A DNA stretch of 5,830 nt from Patescibacteria group bacterium UBA2100. GTDB taxonomy: Bacteria > Patescibacteriota > Minisyncoccia > Phycocordibacterales > UBA2100. The position numbers and the translations under genes were made by a program. The notes beneath the pieces are model-generated. The model searched no databases and had not been told where the DNA came from. It saw nothing but the letters and a program-made list of their open reading frames with translations. This document shows, one piece after another, positions 1-5,540 of the stretch (the stretch's first letter is position 1; each line of letters starts with the position of its first letter). The stretch is from NCBI GenBank assembly GCA_002331185.1, contig DCYW01000011.1, positions 30,971 to 36,800 on the forward strand, written 5' to 3'.

Positions 1-13
1 GCACCAGAATTCC

Positions 14-44
14 AAAAGACCCATGCTGAGCACATAGGTCTTTT
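14..44 (-). terminator. Hairpin at left edge, possible terminator
   Basis: Arms 14-25 (AAAAGACCCATG) and 33-44 (CATAGGTCTTTT) pair around a 7-base loop. The one non-Watson-Crick position (22/36) is C-A if read on plus but a G-U wobble if read on minus, so the minus-strand RNA folds better. The A-rich start and U-rich end of the stem resemble an intrinsic terminator whose U tract is inside the stem. It could end a minus-strand transcript or belong to a larger RNA extending off the left edge. Confidence 0.4.
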
Positions 45-91
45 AGAATGACTGCTGGCCGGAGACTTGAAAAGAGCTTCTGGTACACAAG

Positions 92-290
92 ATGAGCGAA
101 GTGAGTGCTTGGCGGAAACAACGGAGCTGAATCGCTTGATATCTTGATATATTGGAGCACGTAGTGCGAACAATATATTTAGCAAAGGTAGCCAAGTTCT
201 TATAGGACAACGGGGATCGTGAACTGGTGATCGACATTCTTTTATTCATGCGCACAAAGTACCTTTAGGTACTGACGCCAAGACTCTCAT
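92..290 (+). ncRNA. Candidate structured RNA of unknown class
   Basis: No convincing protein gene lies in 1-374; the only longer frame is a GTG-started 70-residue minus-strand frame that resembles no family I know. Complementarity is high instead. CTTGGCG (108-114) pairs with CGCCAAG (276-282), AGT (104-106) with ACT (283-285), and ATGAG (92-96) with CTCAT (286-290), closing a domain of about 160 bases. Inside are a hairpin 147-154/171-178 (8 bp, with an inner GCAC/GTGC stem at 157-160/164-167), a helix 191-199/221-228 with one bulged A, an alternative hairpin 215-220/227-232 using G-U pairs that favour the plus strand, and AGTACC/GGTACT at 258-263/268-273. It does not match the RNase P, tmRNA, SRP or 6S signatures I can recall. 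Strand and ends are inferred, and no promoter was found for it. Confidence 0.3.
135..150. repeat. Tandem 8-bp duplication
   Basis: CTTGATAT occurs twice in direct succession (135-142 and 143-150). The second copy overlaps the left arm of the 147-178 hairpin. It is probably a simple slippage duplication and no function is claimed. Confidence 0.85.
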
Positions 291-292
291 AA

Positions 293-320
293 ATCACCAA
301 AGTACATGCCTTTTGGTGGT
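293..320 (+). terminator. Hairpin ending the noncoding region
   Basis: ATCACCAAA (293-301) pairs with TTTGGTGGT (312-320) as a 9-bp stem containing one T-G wobble that is valid only on the plus strand; the loop is 10 bases. It follows the closing helix of the candidate RNA by two bases and precedes the tsaC promoter by about 20. There is no real U tract, only TTC, so termination would be weak. GGTGGT (315-320) can instead pair with ACCACC (345-350), an alternative fold that reaches into the promoter. Confidence 0.35.
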
Positions 321-339
321 TTCAGTATGAAAAATACCC

Positions 340-368
340 TTCGCACCACCGTAAAGTTATGCTATATA
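340..368 (+). promoter_or_regulatory. Extended -10 promoter of tsaC (leaderless start)
   Basis: TTCGCA (340-345, four of six matches to TTGACA) is separated by 17 bases from TATATA (363-368), which is preceded by TG plus one base at 360-362, an extended -10. Six bases follow and the next base, 375, is the A of the tsaC ATG. A standard start site would therefore produce mRNA beginning at the start codon. There is no Shine-Dalgarno sequence before this ATG, consistent with a leaderless message. Confidence 0.6.
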
Positions 369-374
369 TACTTT

Positions 375-941
375 ATGACAACGATGATTAATGAAGCAGC
401 AGAAGCAGTACGCGAGGGGAATCTTATTGTTTTTCCTACTGATACTGTCTATGGAATAGGGTGTGATCCGTTTAATGAAGAAGCGCTTGGTGCACTGTAC
501 GCTGCAAAACAAAGATCAATCGAAAAACATATACCATTACTTGTTGATTCAGTAGAAACAGCAGAATCCTTTGGTGAAATTAATCCAACATGTCGCGCTT
601 TACTAGAAGAATACTGGCCAGGTGCACTGACGGTCATTGTTAGAGCAGCAGTACCATTGTCACCGTATGTGCGCAAAGAAAATGGCACCGTAGCACTTCG
701 TTTACCTGACTACGAAGATTTACTCGAACTCATCACAGCAATTGGCGGAGCACTGGCTGCAACAAGTGCCAACATATCTAATAAACCAGCAATTCTTTCC
801 TACGACGAAGCATACGCGACATTCTCAGAGAAAGCAGCTGTTGTACTTCCTGGGGTAACTAAAAGGAAAGAAAGTTCGACTATTGTCGACTGCACGACTG
901 ATGTACCAAAAATAGTGCGCACCGGTCCGGTAAAAATATAA
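375..941 (+). CDS. tsaC: L-threonylcarbamoyladenylate synthase, TsaC/YrdC type
   Basis: This family makes threonylcarbamoyl-AMP from threonine, bicarbonate and ATP in the cytoplasm, the first step in forming t6A at position 37 of tRNAs that read ANN codons. The 188-residue protein is a single YrdC domain, the usual length for TsaC; it lacks the extra C-terminal domain of Sua5. Visible family motifs are FPTDTVYGIG (20-29), KQR with IPL (45-55), YWPGALT (80-86), RLPD (109-112), TSAN (130-133) and, near the end, SSTIVD followed by VRTGPV. The frame is open back to an ATG at 306, but the first 23 residues added that way resemble nothing in the family and overlap the promoter. I chose 375 because the -10 element points to it; 384 is the next ATG. 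The C-terminal partner enzymes (TsaB, TsaD, TsaE) are not in the window. Identification is firm; the exact start is good but inferred. Confidence 0.93.
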   Translation: MTTMINEAAEAVREGNLIVFPTDTVYGIGCDPFNEEALGALYAAKQRSIEKHIPLLVDSVETAESFGEINPTCRALLEEYWPGALTVIVRAAVPLSPYVRKENGTVALRLPDYEDLLELITAIGGALAATSANISNKPAILSYDEAYATFSEKAAVVLPGVTKRKESSTIVDCTTDVPKIVRTGPVKI

Positions 942-973
942 CTGTGTACATCAGCGGTTCTTAAGCAGGCACG

Positions 974-982
974 TGCTAAACT
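974..982 (+). promoter_or_regulatory. Extended -10 before the membrane protein gene
   Basis: TGCTAAACT (974-982) is an extended -10 with hexamer TAAACT (977-982, four of six matches). Exactly six bases separate it from the ATG at 989, the same geometry as at tsaC. No good -35 is visible 16-18 bases upstream, which an extended -10 can tolerate. The palindrome GCACGTGC (969-976) overlaps the TG element and could be an operator or chance. Confidence 0.42.
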
Positions 983-988
983 GAATCG

Positions 989-1429
989 ATGCAATTTACT
1001 CTTTCTCGATCTGCACACATCCTTCTCATACGTGGGATTTCTTTAGTGTTCGCACTTGGTTCACTCTATGGAATTTGGGATAATCGCGAATTTTTCTTAC
1101 TGTCTCCATTTTACTTCATTGCATTCATCGATTTTTCTTTCGCAATTTTATTCTTGTATTTTGTATTTTCATTTAAATCAGTTGTGAATGAAACACCACA
1201 ATACTTATTATACGGGATACTCGCATTCTGGGCTTATACCATTAGTGCCGGAATTATTGGCTCAATAGTCCGCTCACAATCCATAGGACTTATAGAAACA
1301 GCACGTATTGCTGGAGGGTATACAGTGCCTACATTTATTTTATCAGAACTTCTCTACGTTGTGCTTCTTCCGAGTATTATGTTCCTATTTATCCTCTACT
1401 TTTTGAGAACGTACTCTCGCTCTACATAA
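989..1429 (+). CDS. Four-helix integral membrane protein, unknown function
   Basis: I do not recognise this 146-residue protein. Hydrophobic segments at about 11-30, 36-62, 71-95 and 113-139 suggest four membrane helices. Aromatic residues are plentiful (a FFLLSPFYFIAFIDF-like run near 35-49). It has a basic N-terminus (R7, R15) and a basic tail (RTYSRST), which suggests both ends are cytoplasmic. There are no cysteines, no catalytic motif and no soluble domain. It begins 47 bases after tsaC and carries its own extended -10 seven bases before the ATG, so it may be transcribed alone and leaderless as well as by read-through. Its TAA stop (1427-1429) lies inside the left arm of the long hairpin 1423-1472. 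Length, uninterrupted frame and membrane pattern support a real gene; function is open. Confidence 0.75.
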   Translation: MQFTLSRSAHILLIRGISLVFALGSLYGIWDNREFFLLSPFYFIAFIDFSFAILFLYFVFSFKSVVNETPQYLLYGILAFWAYTISAGIIGSIVRSQSIGLIETARIAGGYTVPTFILSELLYVVLLPSIMFLFILYFLRTYSRST

Positions 1430-1472
1430 ACATTGAATGCCTCAATTTACTGAGGCATTCAATGTTTATGTA
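1423..1472. terminator. Perfect 22-bp hairpin at convergent gene ends
   Basis: Arms 1423-1444 and 1451-1472 are perfect reverse complements over 22 bases around a 6-base loop (ATTTAC). The left arm starts before the plus-strand stop codon at 1427-1429. It sits between converging transcription units and would fold on either strand, so a bidirectional terminator or mRNA-end stabiliser is the simplest reading. No U tract follows on either side, which is unlike a standard intrinsic terminator. Confidence 0.65.
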
Positions 1473-1500
1473 CTGAATTAAACCTAGATTTAATTCGGTA
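1471..1500 (+). terminator. Second abutting hairpin
   Basis: TACTGAATTAAA (1471-1482) pairs with TTTAATTCGGTA (1489-1500), 12 bp around loop CCTAGA. It shares its first two bases with the end of the 22-bp hairpin. The single imperfect pair (1474/1497) is U-G on plus but A-C on minus, so the plus-strand RNA is favoured. The U-rich right arm may help end plus-strand transcripts. Confidence 0.45.
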
Positions 1501-1517
1501 CTAATCTAACAGATTGG
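1501..1517 (+). other. Third abutting hairpin
   Basis: CTAATCT (1501-1507) pairs with AGATTGG (1511-1517) across a three-base loop, with a U-G wobble at 1502/1516 that again is valid only on the plus strand. It starts on the base after the second hairpin, so three stem-loops stack end to end over 95 bases. Confidence 0.35.
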
Positions 1518-1545
1518 GTCTGCTTCATTATCTCTTAAGACCTTC

Positions 1546-1574
1546 ATTATACGATAGTGTGGATATTTAGTTAA
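1546..1574 (-). promoter_or_regulatory. Candidate minus-strand promoter in the convergent gap
   Basis: Read on the minus strand, TTAACT (1574-1569, four of six) and a perfect TATAAT (1551-1546) are spaced by 17 bases. A start near 1539 would transcribe through the three hairpins and into the antisense of the membrane protein gene. No gene lies immediately downstream except a 12-codon frame at 1528-1490. The match may be chance in AT-rich DNA, or may drive a short antisense or regulatory RNA. Confidence 0.35.
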
Positions 1575-1612
1575 AATAGTATGTACCTCAGACTGGTTTG
1601 TGTCTCTACTGA

Positions 1613-1637
1613 TACGCTTGTGGTGTAGTAAAGCGTA
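1613..1637. other. Hairpin just after the permease gene
   Basis: TACGCTT (1613-1619) and AAGCGTA (1631-1637) are perfect 7-bp complements around an 11-base loop, six bases beyond the permease stop codon on its transcript. There is no U tract. It could help define the 3' end of the metal operon mRNA. Apart from this, the three stacked hairpins and the promoter match, I see nothing in 1430-1643. Confidence 0.35.
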
Positions 1638-1643
1638 CTTCAA

Positions 1644-2960
1644 CTACATACCATCATCCATTGACATCTTTCCAAAATTGTCAGTATGACTACGCATAAA
1701 AAGCCGCTCAGCACCGATAATGAGTATCAGGCCACCCAATGCCACCAGCGGTATGAGTGGATCTTGCTTAAATTTGACCACAACAAAAGTCACCAGAATC
1801 AATACATCTAAAGCGATAGCTAACATCGGTATCAGTGGGTTGAAGATAACATCGCCACGCAAATATCTGAGCAAGCCCCAATGAACTGCTATATCCATTA
1901 GTAAATAAAAAATAGCGCCAATAGCCGCAATTCTGGTTAAATCAAAAAAAATGGTTAGTAATATTGCGAGCGTCACAGTAAAAACAAGCGGGGTATTTTT
2001 AAAGCGTGAACTAAGTGCTGGCACCTGTTTCATCATGCTCAGCATGCCAAGCAAACGCGATGAAGAAAACACACTAGCAATAACACCAGAGACTGTAGCG
2101 ACAATTGCAATTATCACAGTGACCCAAAGGCCAAGTTGGCCAAACACTGGTTTAGCTGCTTCAGCCAATGCATAATTTTTTGCTGCTACTATTTCCGAAA
2201 CACTTAAGCTAGAGGAAACTGCAAAGGCAAGTGCTACATATATCACCGTGCAAATAGCAACAGAAATAATAATCGAATAGCCAACGTTGCGGTTTGGATT
2301 TGTAATATCTCCACCATGATTTGTAATAGTGGTGAATCCCTTGTAAGCCAAAATAGCGAGTGCCGAAGCAGCAATAAAACCAATAACAAAAGCACCGTCG
2401 GTAGCAACTTCACTACCCACATTTGAAAACGAAGGGAATCCTCCAACGGCTAATCCAGCTATTGCCAACAGAGCGATACCGAGCACCTTTACAATCGCGG
2501 TTACATTCGCTGAACTTTCAATAACCCTGTTGCCGGAGATATTGATGATGAACGCGATTGTAATTAATATCACTCCCAAAACTGGTACGTAGCTTTCGAC
2601 GTTTTGAACAGCAACAAGCTGCAAGGTGTATGAACCAAATGTTCGAGCGACAAGACTTTGTGCCATCACCATCGACACATACATGAGTAAGGCAAAGACA
2701 CCGGTGACAGTTCCAGGACCGTACGCTTTCCTTAAAAATTTTGCTACTCCACCAGATGATGGATAGGTATTAGAAAATTTTACATAGGAATACGCGCTGA
2801 GGCTCGTTATAATTGCCCCGACTACAAATACGATCGGAAAGAGTGCGCCCACCAATTCAGCCACCTGCCCCATCAAGACAAAAATCCCTGCTCCGATCAT
2901 CACCCCGGTACCAAGCGACACAGAACCAATGAGTGATAATTTCTTATTTTGTGGTGTCAT
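1644..2960 (-). CDS. APC-superfamily amino-acid permease
   Basis: The protein belongs to the amino acid-polyamine-organocation family of secondary transporters in the inner membrane. From the chosen start it has 438 residues and about twelve hydrophobic segments, the normal size. TM1 carries the glycine-rich substrate-site motif GAGIF (23-27). A loop with YPSSGGVAKFLRKAYGP (66-82) matches the family's YP-SGG signature, and NPNRN (221-225) follows TM6. Where many relatives have acidic residues before NP-R, this one has TNHGGDIT, so the substrate may differ; the sequence does not define it. The frame extends upstream to 3011, but those 17 residues lie inside the preceding gene and MTPQNKKLSLIG looks like the usual family N-terminus. 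The gene overlaps the preceding one by 17 bases, so translational coupling is likely. The last 16 residues (RSHTDNFGKMSMDDGM) are Met/Asp/His rich, hinting at a metal link that the operon context supports. Confidence 0.88.
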   Translation of the reverse strand: MTPQNKKLSLIGSVSLGTGVMIGAGIFVLMGQVAELVGALFPIVFVVGAIITSLSAYSYVKFSNTYPSSGGVAKFLRKAYGPGTVTGVFALLMYVSMVMAQSLVARTFGSYTLQLVAVQNVESYVPVLGVILITIAFIINISGNRVIESSANVTAIVKVLGIALLAIAGLAVGGFPSFSNVGSEVATDGAFVIGFIAASALAILAYKGFTTITNHGGDITNPNRNVGYSIIISVAICTVIYVALAFAVSSSLSVSEIVAAKNYALAEAAKPVFGQLGLWVTVIIAIVATVSGVIASVFSSSRLLGMLSMMKQVPALSSRFKNTPLVFTVTLAILLTIFFDLTRIAAIGAIFYLLMDIAVHWGLLRYLRGDVIFNPLIPMLAIALDVLILVTFVVVKFKQDPLIPLVALGGLILIIGAERLFMRSHTDNFGKMSMDDGM

Positions 2961-3168
2961 AATTATACTCATTATTAGAGTGTTTTTTGTTTGTACCATG
3001 ACTGTGTCCATGCCCGATATGCATTAAAAGATGCAGAGCGATAAAAAGAGTCAAAAAAAGATATTCCCAATACTCAATGACATGAGATTTATGAGTAAAC
3101 CACAGATAAAGAATTAAGAGTAGTACTCCAGCTACTGATAATACCCTATTTCGATTTGATGTGAACAT
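2944..3168 (-). CDS. Small His-rich membrane protein, DUF2933-like
   Basis: This 74-residue protein has two predicted membrane helices (about 9-24 and 34-51) followed directly by a histidine cluster, HLLMHIGHGHSHG (46-58). That layout, ending in H-x2-MH-xGHGH, is what I recall for the DUF2933 family, small proteins often found beside copper-resistance genes; no biochemical role is established that I know of. The histidines at the end of TM2 could bind Cu or Ag at the membrane surface, which is inference. It starts 27 bases after the ATPase gene and its end overlaps the permease start by 17 bases, so the three form one operon. Its start codon is held in a hairpin (3166-3194). There is no Shine-Dalgarno sequence. 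The C-terminal tail (NKKHSNNEYNYDTTK) is polar. Confidence 0.78.
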   Translation of the reverse strand: MFTSNRNRVLSVAGVLLLILYLWFTHKSHVIEYWEYLFLTLFIALHLLMHIGHGHSHGTNKKHSNNEYNYDTTK

Positions 3169-3194
3169 GGTACGTATTAAGATTGCCGTACATG
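3166..3194 (-). promoter_or_regulatory. Intercistronic hairpin hiding a start codon
   Basis: In the transcript, CATGTACG (3194-3187) pairs with CGTACCATG (3174-3166) as 8 bp with a single bulged C and a 12-base loop. The right arm contains the ATG of the DUF2933-like gene, and the hairpin fills nearly all of the 27-base gap after the ATPase stop. Ribosomes finishing the ATPase at 3198-3196 would melt it, so coupling of the small protein to ATPase translation is plausible; an RNA-processing site is the alternative. Confidence 0.45.
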
Positions 3195-3195
3195 A

Positions 3196-5496
3196 TTACT
3201 TACTCCCAACGCGCACTAATTTTGGTTCAATCATTTTGAGCGACACTGCGTTGAGTGCCACAATAATAGAAGAAACAGACATCAGGAGTGCGGCTATTTC
3301 TGGTCGTAGTGACCAACCAAGCGATGTGTAAAACACCCCCGCTGCTACAGGAATAGCCAAGACGTTGTAAATCGCCGCCCAGAATAGATTTTGCTTCATT
3401 TTGCGAGTGGTTGCTTTAGATAGAGTAATAGCTGACATAATGTCATATGGATCAGATTTCATCAGAACAATATTCGCCGTCTCGATAGCTACATCAGTAC
3501 CAGCTCCGATAGCAATCCCGATGTCAGCTTGTGCGAGTGCTGGCGCATCGTTGATACCATCACCAACCATTGCCACAAACCTCCCTTCGTCTTGTAATTG
3601 TTTTACATAGTTTGACTTGTCTTCTGGCATCACATCGGCAAACACGCGTGTTATACCAACTTCAGCGGCTACGGCTTCAGCAACTCGAACATTGTCTCCC
3701 GTAATCATCGCCACTTCTATTCCTGTTGCTTGCATCGACTCTACAGTGTCTTTAGCACTCTCTCGTATTTTGTCAGCAATTCCCAACACTCCTACTGCCA
3801 CTCCACCAACGGACAAGACACTGATAGTCTTACCTTCATCAAACAGTGTGTCAGCTGCGGGACGGGCCTTACTGATATCTATATTTCTCTCTTCCATTAG
3901 ACGCAGGGTACCAACCAAAATTTCTTTTTCGCCGTACTGCCCACGTAGACCGAGACCCGCCAGTGATTCAAAATCAGTTGTATTGTCATCAATAGTAACT
4001 CCTTTTTCTTTGGCATAGCGAATAATTGCATCGGCTATGGGGTGATTGGATGCTTGTTCCAGGATTGCTGAGTAACGCAATATATCTTGCTTTGATATAT
4101 CTTCTAGTTGTACTACATCGGTTACTGATGGTTTACCTTCGGTCAAAGTACCAGTTTTATCCAGGACAATGGCGTTTATTCTTGCAGTACTTTCGAGTGT
4201 CATGGCATCTTTAATCAGGATATTATTACGCGCGCCAATCCCAGTTCCAACTGCAACCGCTGTTGGTGTCGCCAACCCCAAGGCATCCGGACACGCAATC
4301 ACAACTGCCGAAATAGCAAACGTCAAAGCAAAAATGATTGTCGAACCAGCTACGACATACCAACCAAAAAATGCCAAGAGTCCCGACACGACTGCAATAA
4401 TAACCAAATACGCGGCTGCCTTGTCAGCAATCCGTTGCCCAGGAGCTTTGGAATTTTGAGCGGTCTCTACTAGTTTGACAATTTGCGACAACACTGTGTC
4501 AGCACCAATCTTAGTGGCTTTTACTTTCAGTGTACCAGAATCGTTCACGGAACCACCAATCACACTATCCCCGACACTTTTGGTCACTGGCATTGACTCA
4601 CCGGTTACCAGAGACTCATCAACCGAAGATGATCCATCAGTCACTTCGCCATCAACCGGCACTTTGTCACCTGGTTTAAGGACCACTATATCATCGAGAA
4701 TGATATCAGCGGTCGCAATGCTCATCTCGACACCGTCGCGCAAAACTGTGGCTTGCGGCGGCACTAAGTCAAACAGCGCACGTAGAGAGTCAGAGGTTCC
4801 ACGACGAGATTTCATCTCCATCCAGTGACCAAAGAGTACAAATGTGACTAGCATGGCGGCTGCTTCAAAATAGGTTTCTCCTAAGCCCATTACTGTAATC
4901 AACACACTAAAGAAATACGCCGCTAGTACACCAGTTGAGACCAGCACCGACATATTCAACTGCTTGGCCTTCAAAGAGTAATATGCTCCAGTAATGAAGA
5001 CTGATCCTGCCCAAAATACCACTGGAGTGGTTAGTAAGAATAGTAGCCAGTTAACATCAAATGGGAATGGTAAATTCAGACCAAAAATATTGATGGCGAG
5101 TGGTGAATACGCCAAAATTGGTAGAGTGAGCACCAGCGCAATCCAAAAACGTCGCTTCATATCTACCTCCATGGCTTTTGCCATACTGGGGTCATTCATG
5201 GCCTCAGCGTGATCCATACCCTTCATATCTTTCATGTCATGCCCGGCATCTGATTCACCGCTTTTTATTTCATGTCCAACATGGGAATCTGCTGTCGACT
5301 TTGATTTATGAGCGTGATTGCGTTCGGCGAGAGTATCCTTTAAATTGTATTCGTACTGCTTTGCCTCCATCTTACTCCCGCACGTCACCGCTAACTGCTC
5401 CCTATGACATATATCGCACGGACTACCACTAGAACAGTTCCCCCGTGAGTTATTCTTTTGAGGTAACGATGAATGTTGATACTTGTTTTTTTGCAT
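3196..5496 (-). CDS. Heavy-metal (Cu/Ag-type) P1B ATPase with CPD motif
   Basis: A 766-residue membrane pump that uses ATP to expel a metal ion, most likely Cu or Ag. After a soluble N-terminus come helices near 116-138 and 149-171, two more near 181-225, the actuator domain with TGES (298-301), two helices with the metal-site motif CPD (402-404), the phosphorylation site DKTGT (D446), the P1B-specific HP dipeptide (485-486), TGDN (599-602), GDGIND (645-650), and two final helices with YN (710-711) and MSVSS (739-743). YN plus M-x2-SS resembles Cu(I) pumps, but those normally carry CPC, and CopB-type pumps carry CPH. No GMxCxxC heavy-metal domain is present. Instead residues 21-39 hold four cysteines (C21, C27, C30, C39) and 61-113 hold many His and Met, including HDMKDMKGMDH, as in CopB-like proteins. 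M43 (at 5370), after a GGGAG, is an alternative start that would drop the cysteines. First gene of a three-gene operon. Confidence 0.93.
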   Translation of the reverse strand: MQKNKYQHSSLPQKNNSRGNCSSGSPCDICHREQLAVTCGSKMEAKQYEYNLKDTLAERNHAHKSKSTADSHVGHEIKSGESDAGHDMKDMKGMDHAEAMNDPSMAKAMEVDMKRRFWIALVLTLPILAYSPLAINIFGLNLPFPFDVNWLLFLLTTPVVFWAGSVFITGAYYSLKAKQLNMSVLVSTGVLAAYFFSVLITVMGLGETYFEAAAMLVTFVLFGHWMEMKSRRGTSDSLRALFDLVPPQATVLRDGVEMSIATADIILDDIVVLKPGDKVPVDGEVTDGSSSVDESLVTGESMPVTKSVGDSVIGGSVNDSGTLKVKATKIGADTVLSQIVKLVETAQNSKAPGQRIADKAAAYLVIIAVVSGLLAFFGWYVVAGSTIIFALTFAISAVVIACPDALGLATPTAVAVGTGIGARNNILIKDAMTLESTARINAIVLDKTGTLTEGKPSVTDVVQLEDISKQDILRYSAILEQASNHPIADAIIRYAKEKGVTIDDNTTDFESLAGLGLRGQYGEKEILVGTLRLMEERNIDISKARPAADTLFDEGKTISVLSVGGVAVGVLGIADKIRESAKDTVESMQATGIEVAMITGDNVRVAEAVAAEVGITRVFADVMPEDKSNYVKQLQDEGRFVAMVGDGINDAPALAQADIGIAIGAGTDVAIETANIVLMKSDPYDIMSAITLSKATTRKMKQNLFWAAIYNVLAIPVAAGVFYTSLGWSLRPEIAALLMSVSSIIVALNAVSLKMIEPKLVRVGSK

Positions 5497-5504
5497 AGTA
5501 ATTT

Positions 5505-5533
5505 ATTATCTTATTTGCTTAATGCTATTTGAC
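5505..5533 (-). promoter_or_regulatory. Candidate promoter of the metal operon
   Basis: On the minus strand GATAAT (5510-5505, five of six matches) lies eight bases before the ATPase ATG, with a poor -35 (GTCAAA, 5533-5528) 17 bases upstream. No Shine-Dalgarno sequence precedes the ATG. As with the plus-strand genes, a leaderless or nearly leaderless start fits, though the spacing is one to two bases longer than ideal. Confidence 0.4.
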
Positions 5534-5540
5534 TAGTACT

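Noticed and set aside
45..56. AGAATGACTGC resembles the conserved CR-V segment of RNase P RNA and follows a hairpin, as in rnpB.
   Set aside because: The expected ACAGAA and GGCTTA segments are absent downstream, and the other conserved regions would lie outside the window, so one short match is not enough. An RNase P covariance search including the left flank would settle it.
85..101. GATGAGCGAAG looks like part of a hammerhead ribozyme core.
   Set aside because: The full CUGAUGA box is missing, stem II would be almost absent, and no cleavage-site partner strand is evident.
43..255. 70-residue open frame on the minus strand.
   Set aside because: GTG start, no promoter or ribosome site, a composition unlike a folded protein, and it lies in a region dominated by inverted repeats.
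306..374. N-terminal extension of the TsaC frame to the ATG at 306.
   Set aside because: It runs through the promoter elements, and the extra residues do not resemble the start of YrdC proteins, which normally begin close to the AAEAVREGNLIVFPT segment.
1951..2446. Short frames on both strands within the permease gene.
   Set aside because: They are overlapping shadows of a clearly coding frame with no independent support.
2962..2967. Perfect TATAAT on the minus strand one base before the permease ATG.
   Set aside because: A start site would fall inside the permease's first codons and there is no -35, so it is probably chance.
2961..3011. Upstream extension of the permease to 3011 (or 2972).
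   Set aside because: The added residues are encoded inside the DUF2933-like gene and are not permease-like; MTPQNKKLSL is a typical short cytoplasmic lead into TM1.
3401..5432. Several plus-strand frames of 60-130 residues opposite the ATPase gene.
   Set aside because: They are antisense shadows of a conserved gene, with Ser/Thr/Pro-rich low-complexity translations and no start signals.
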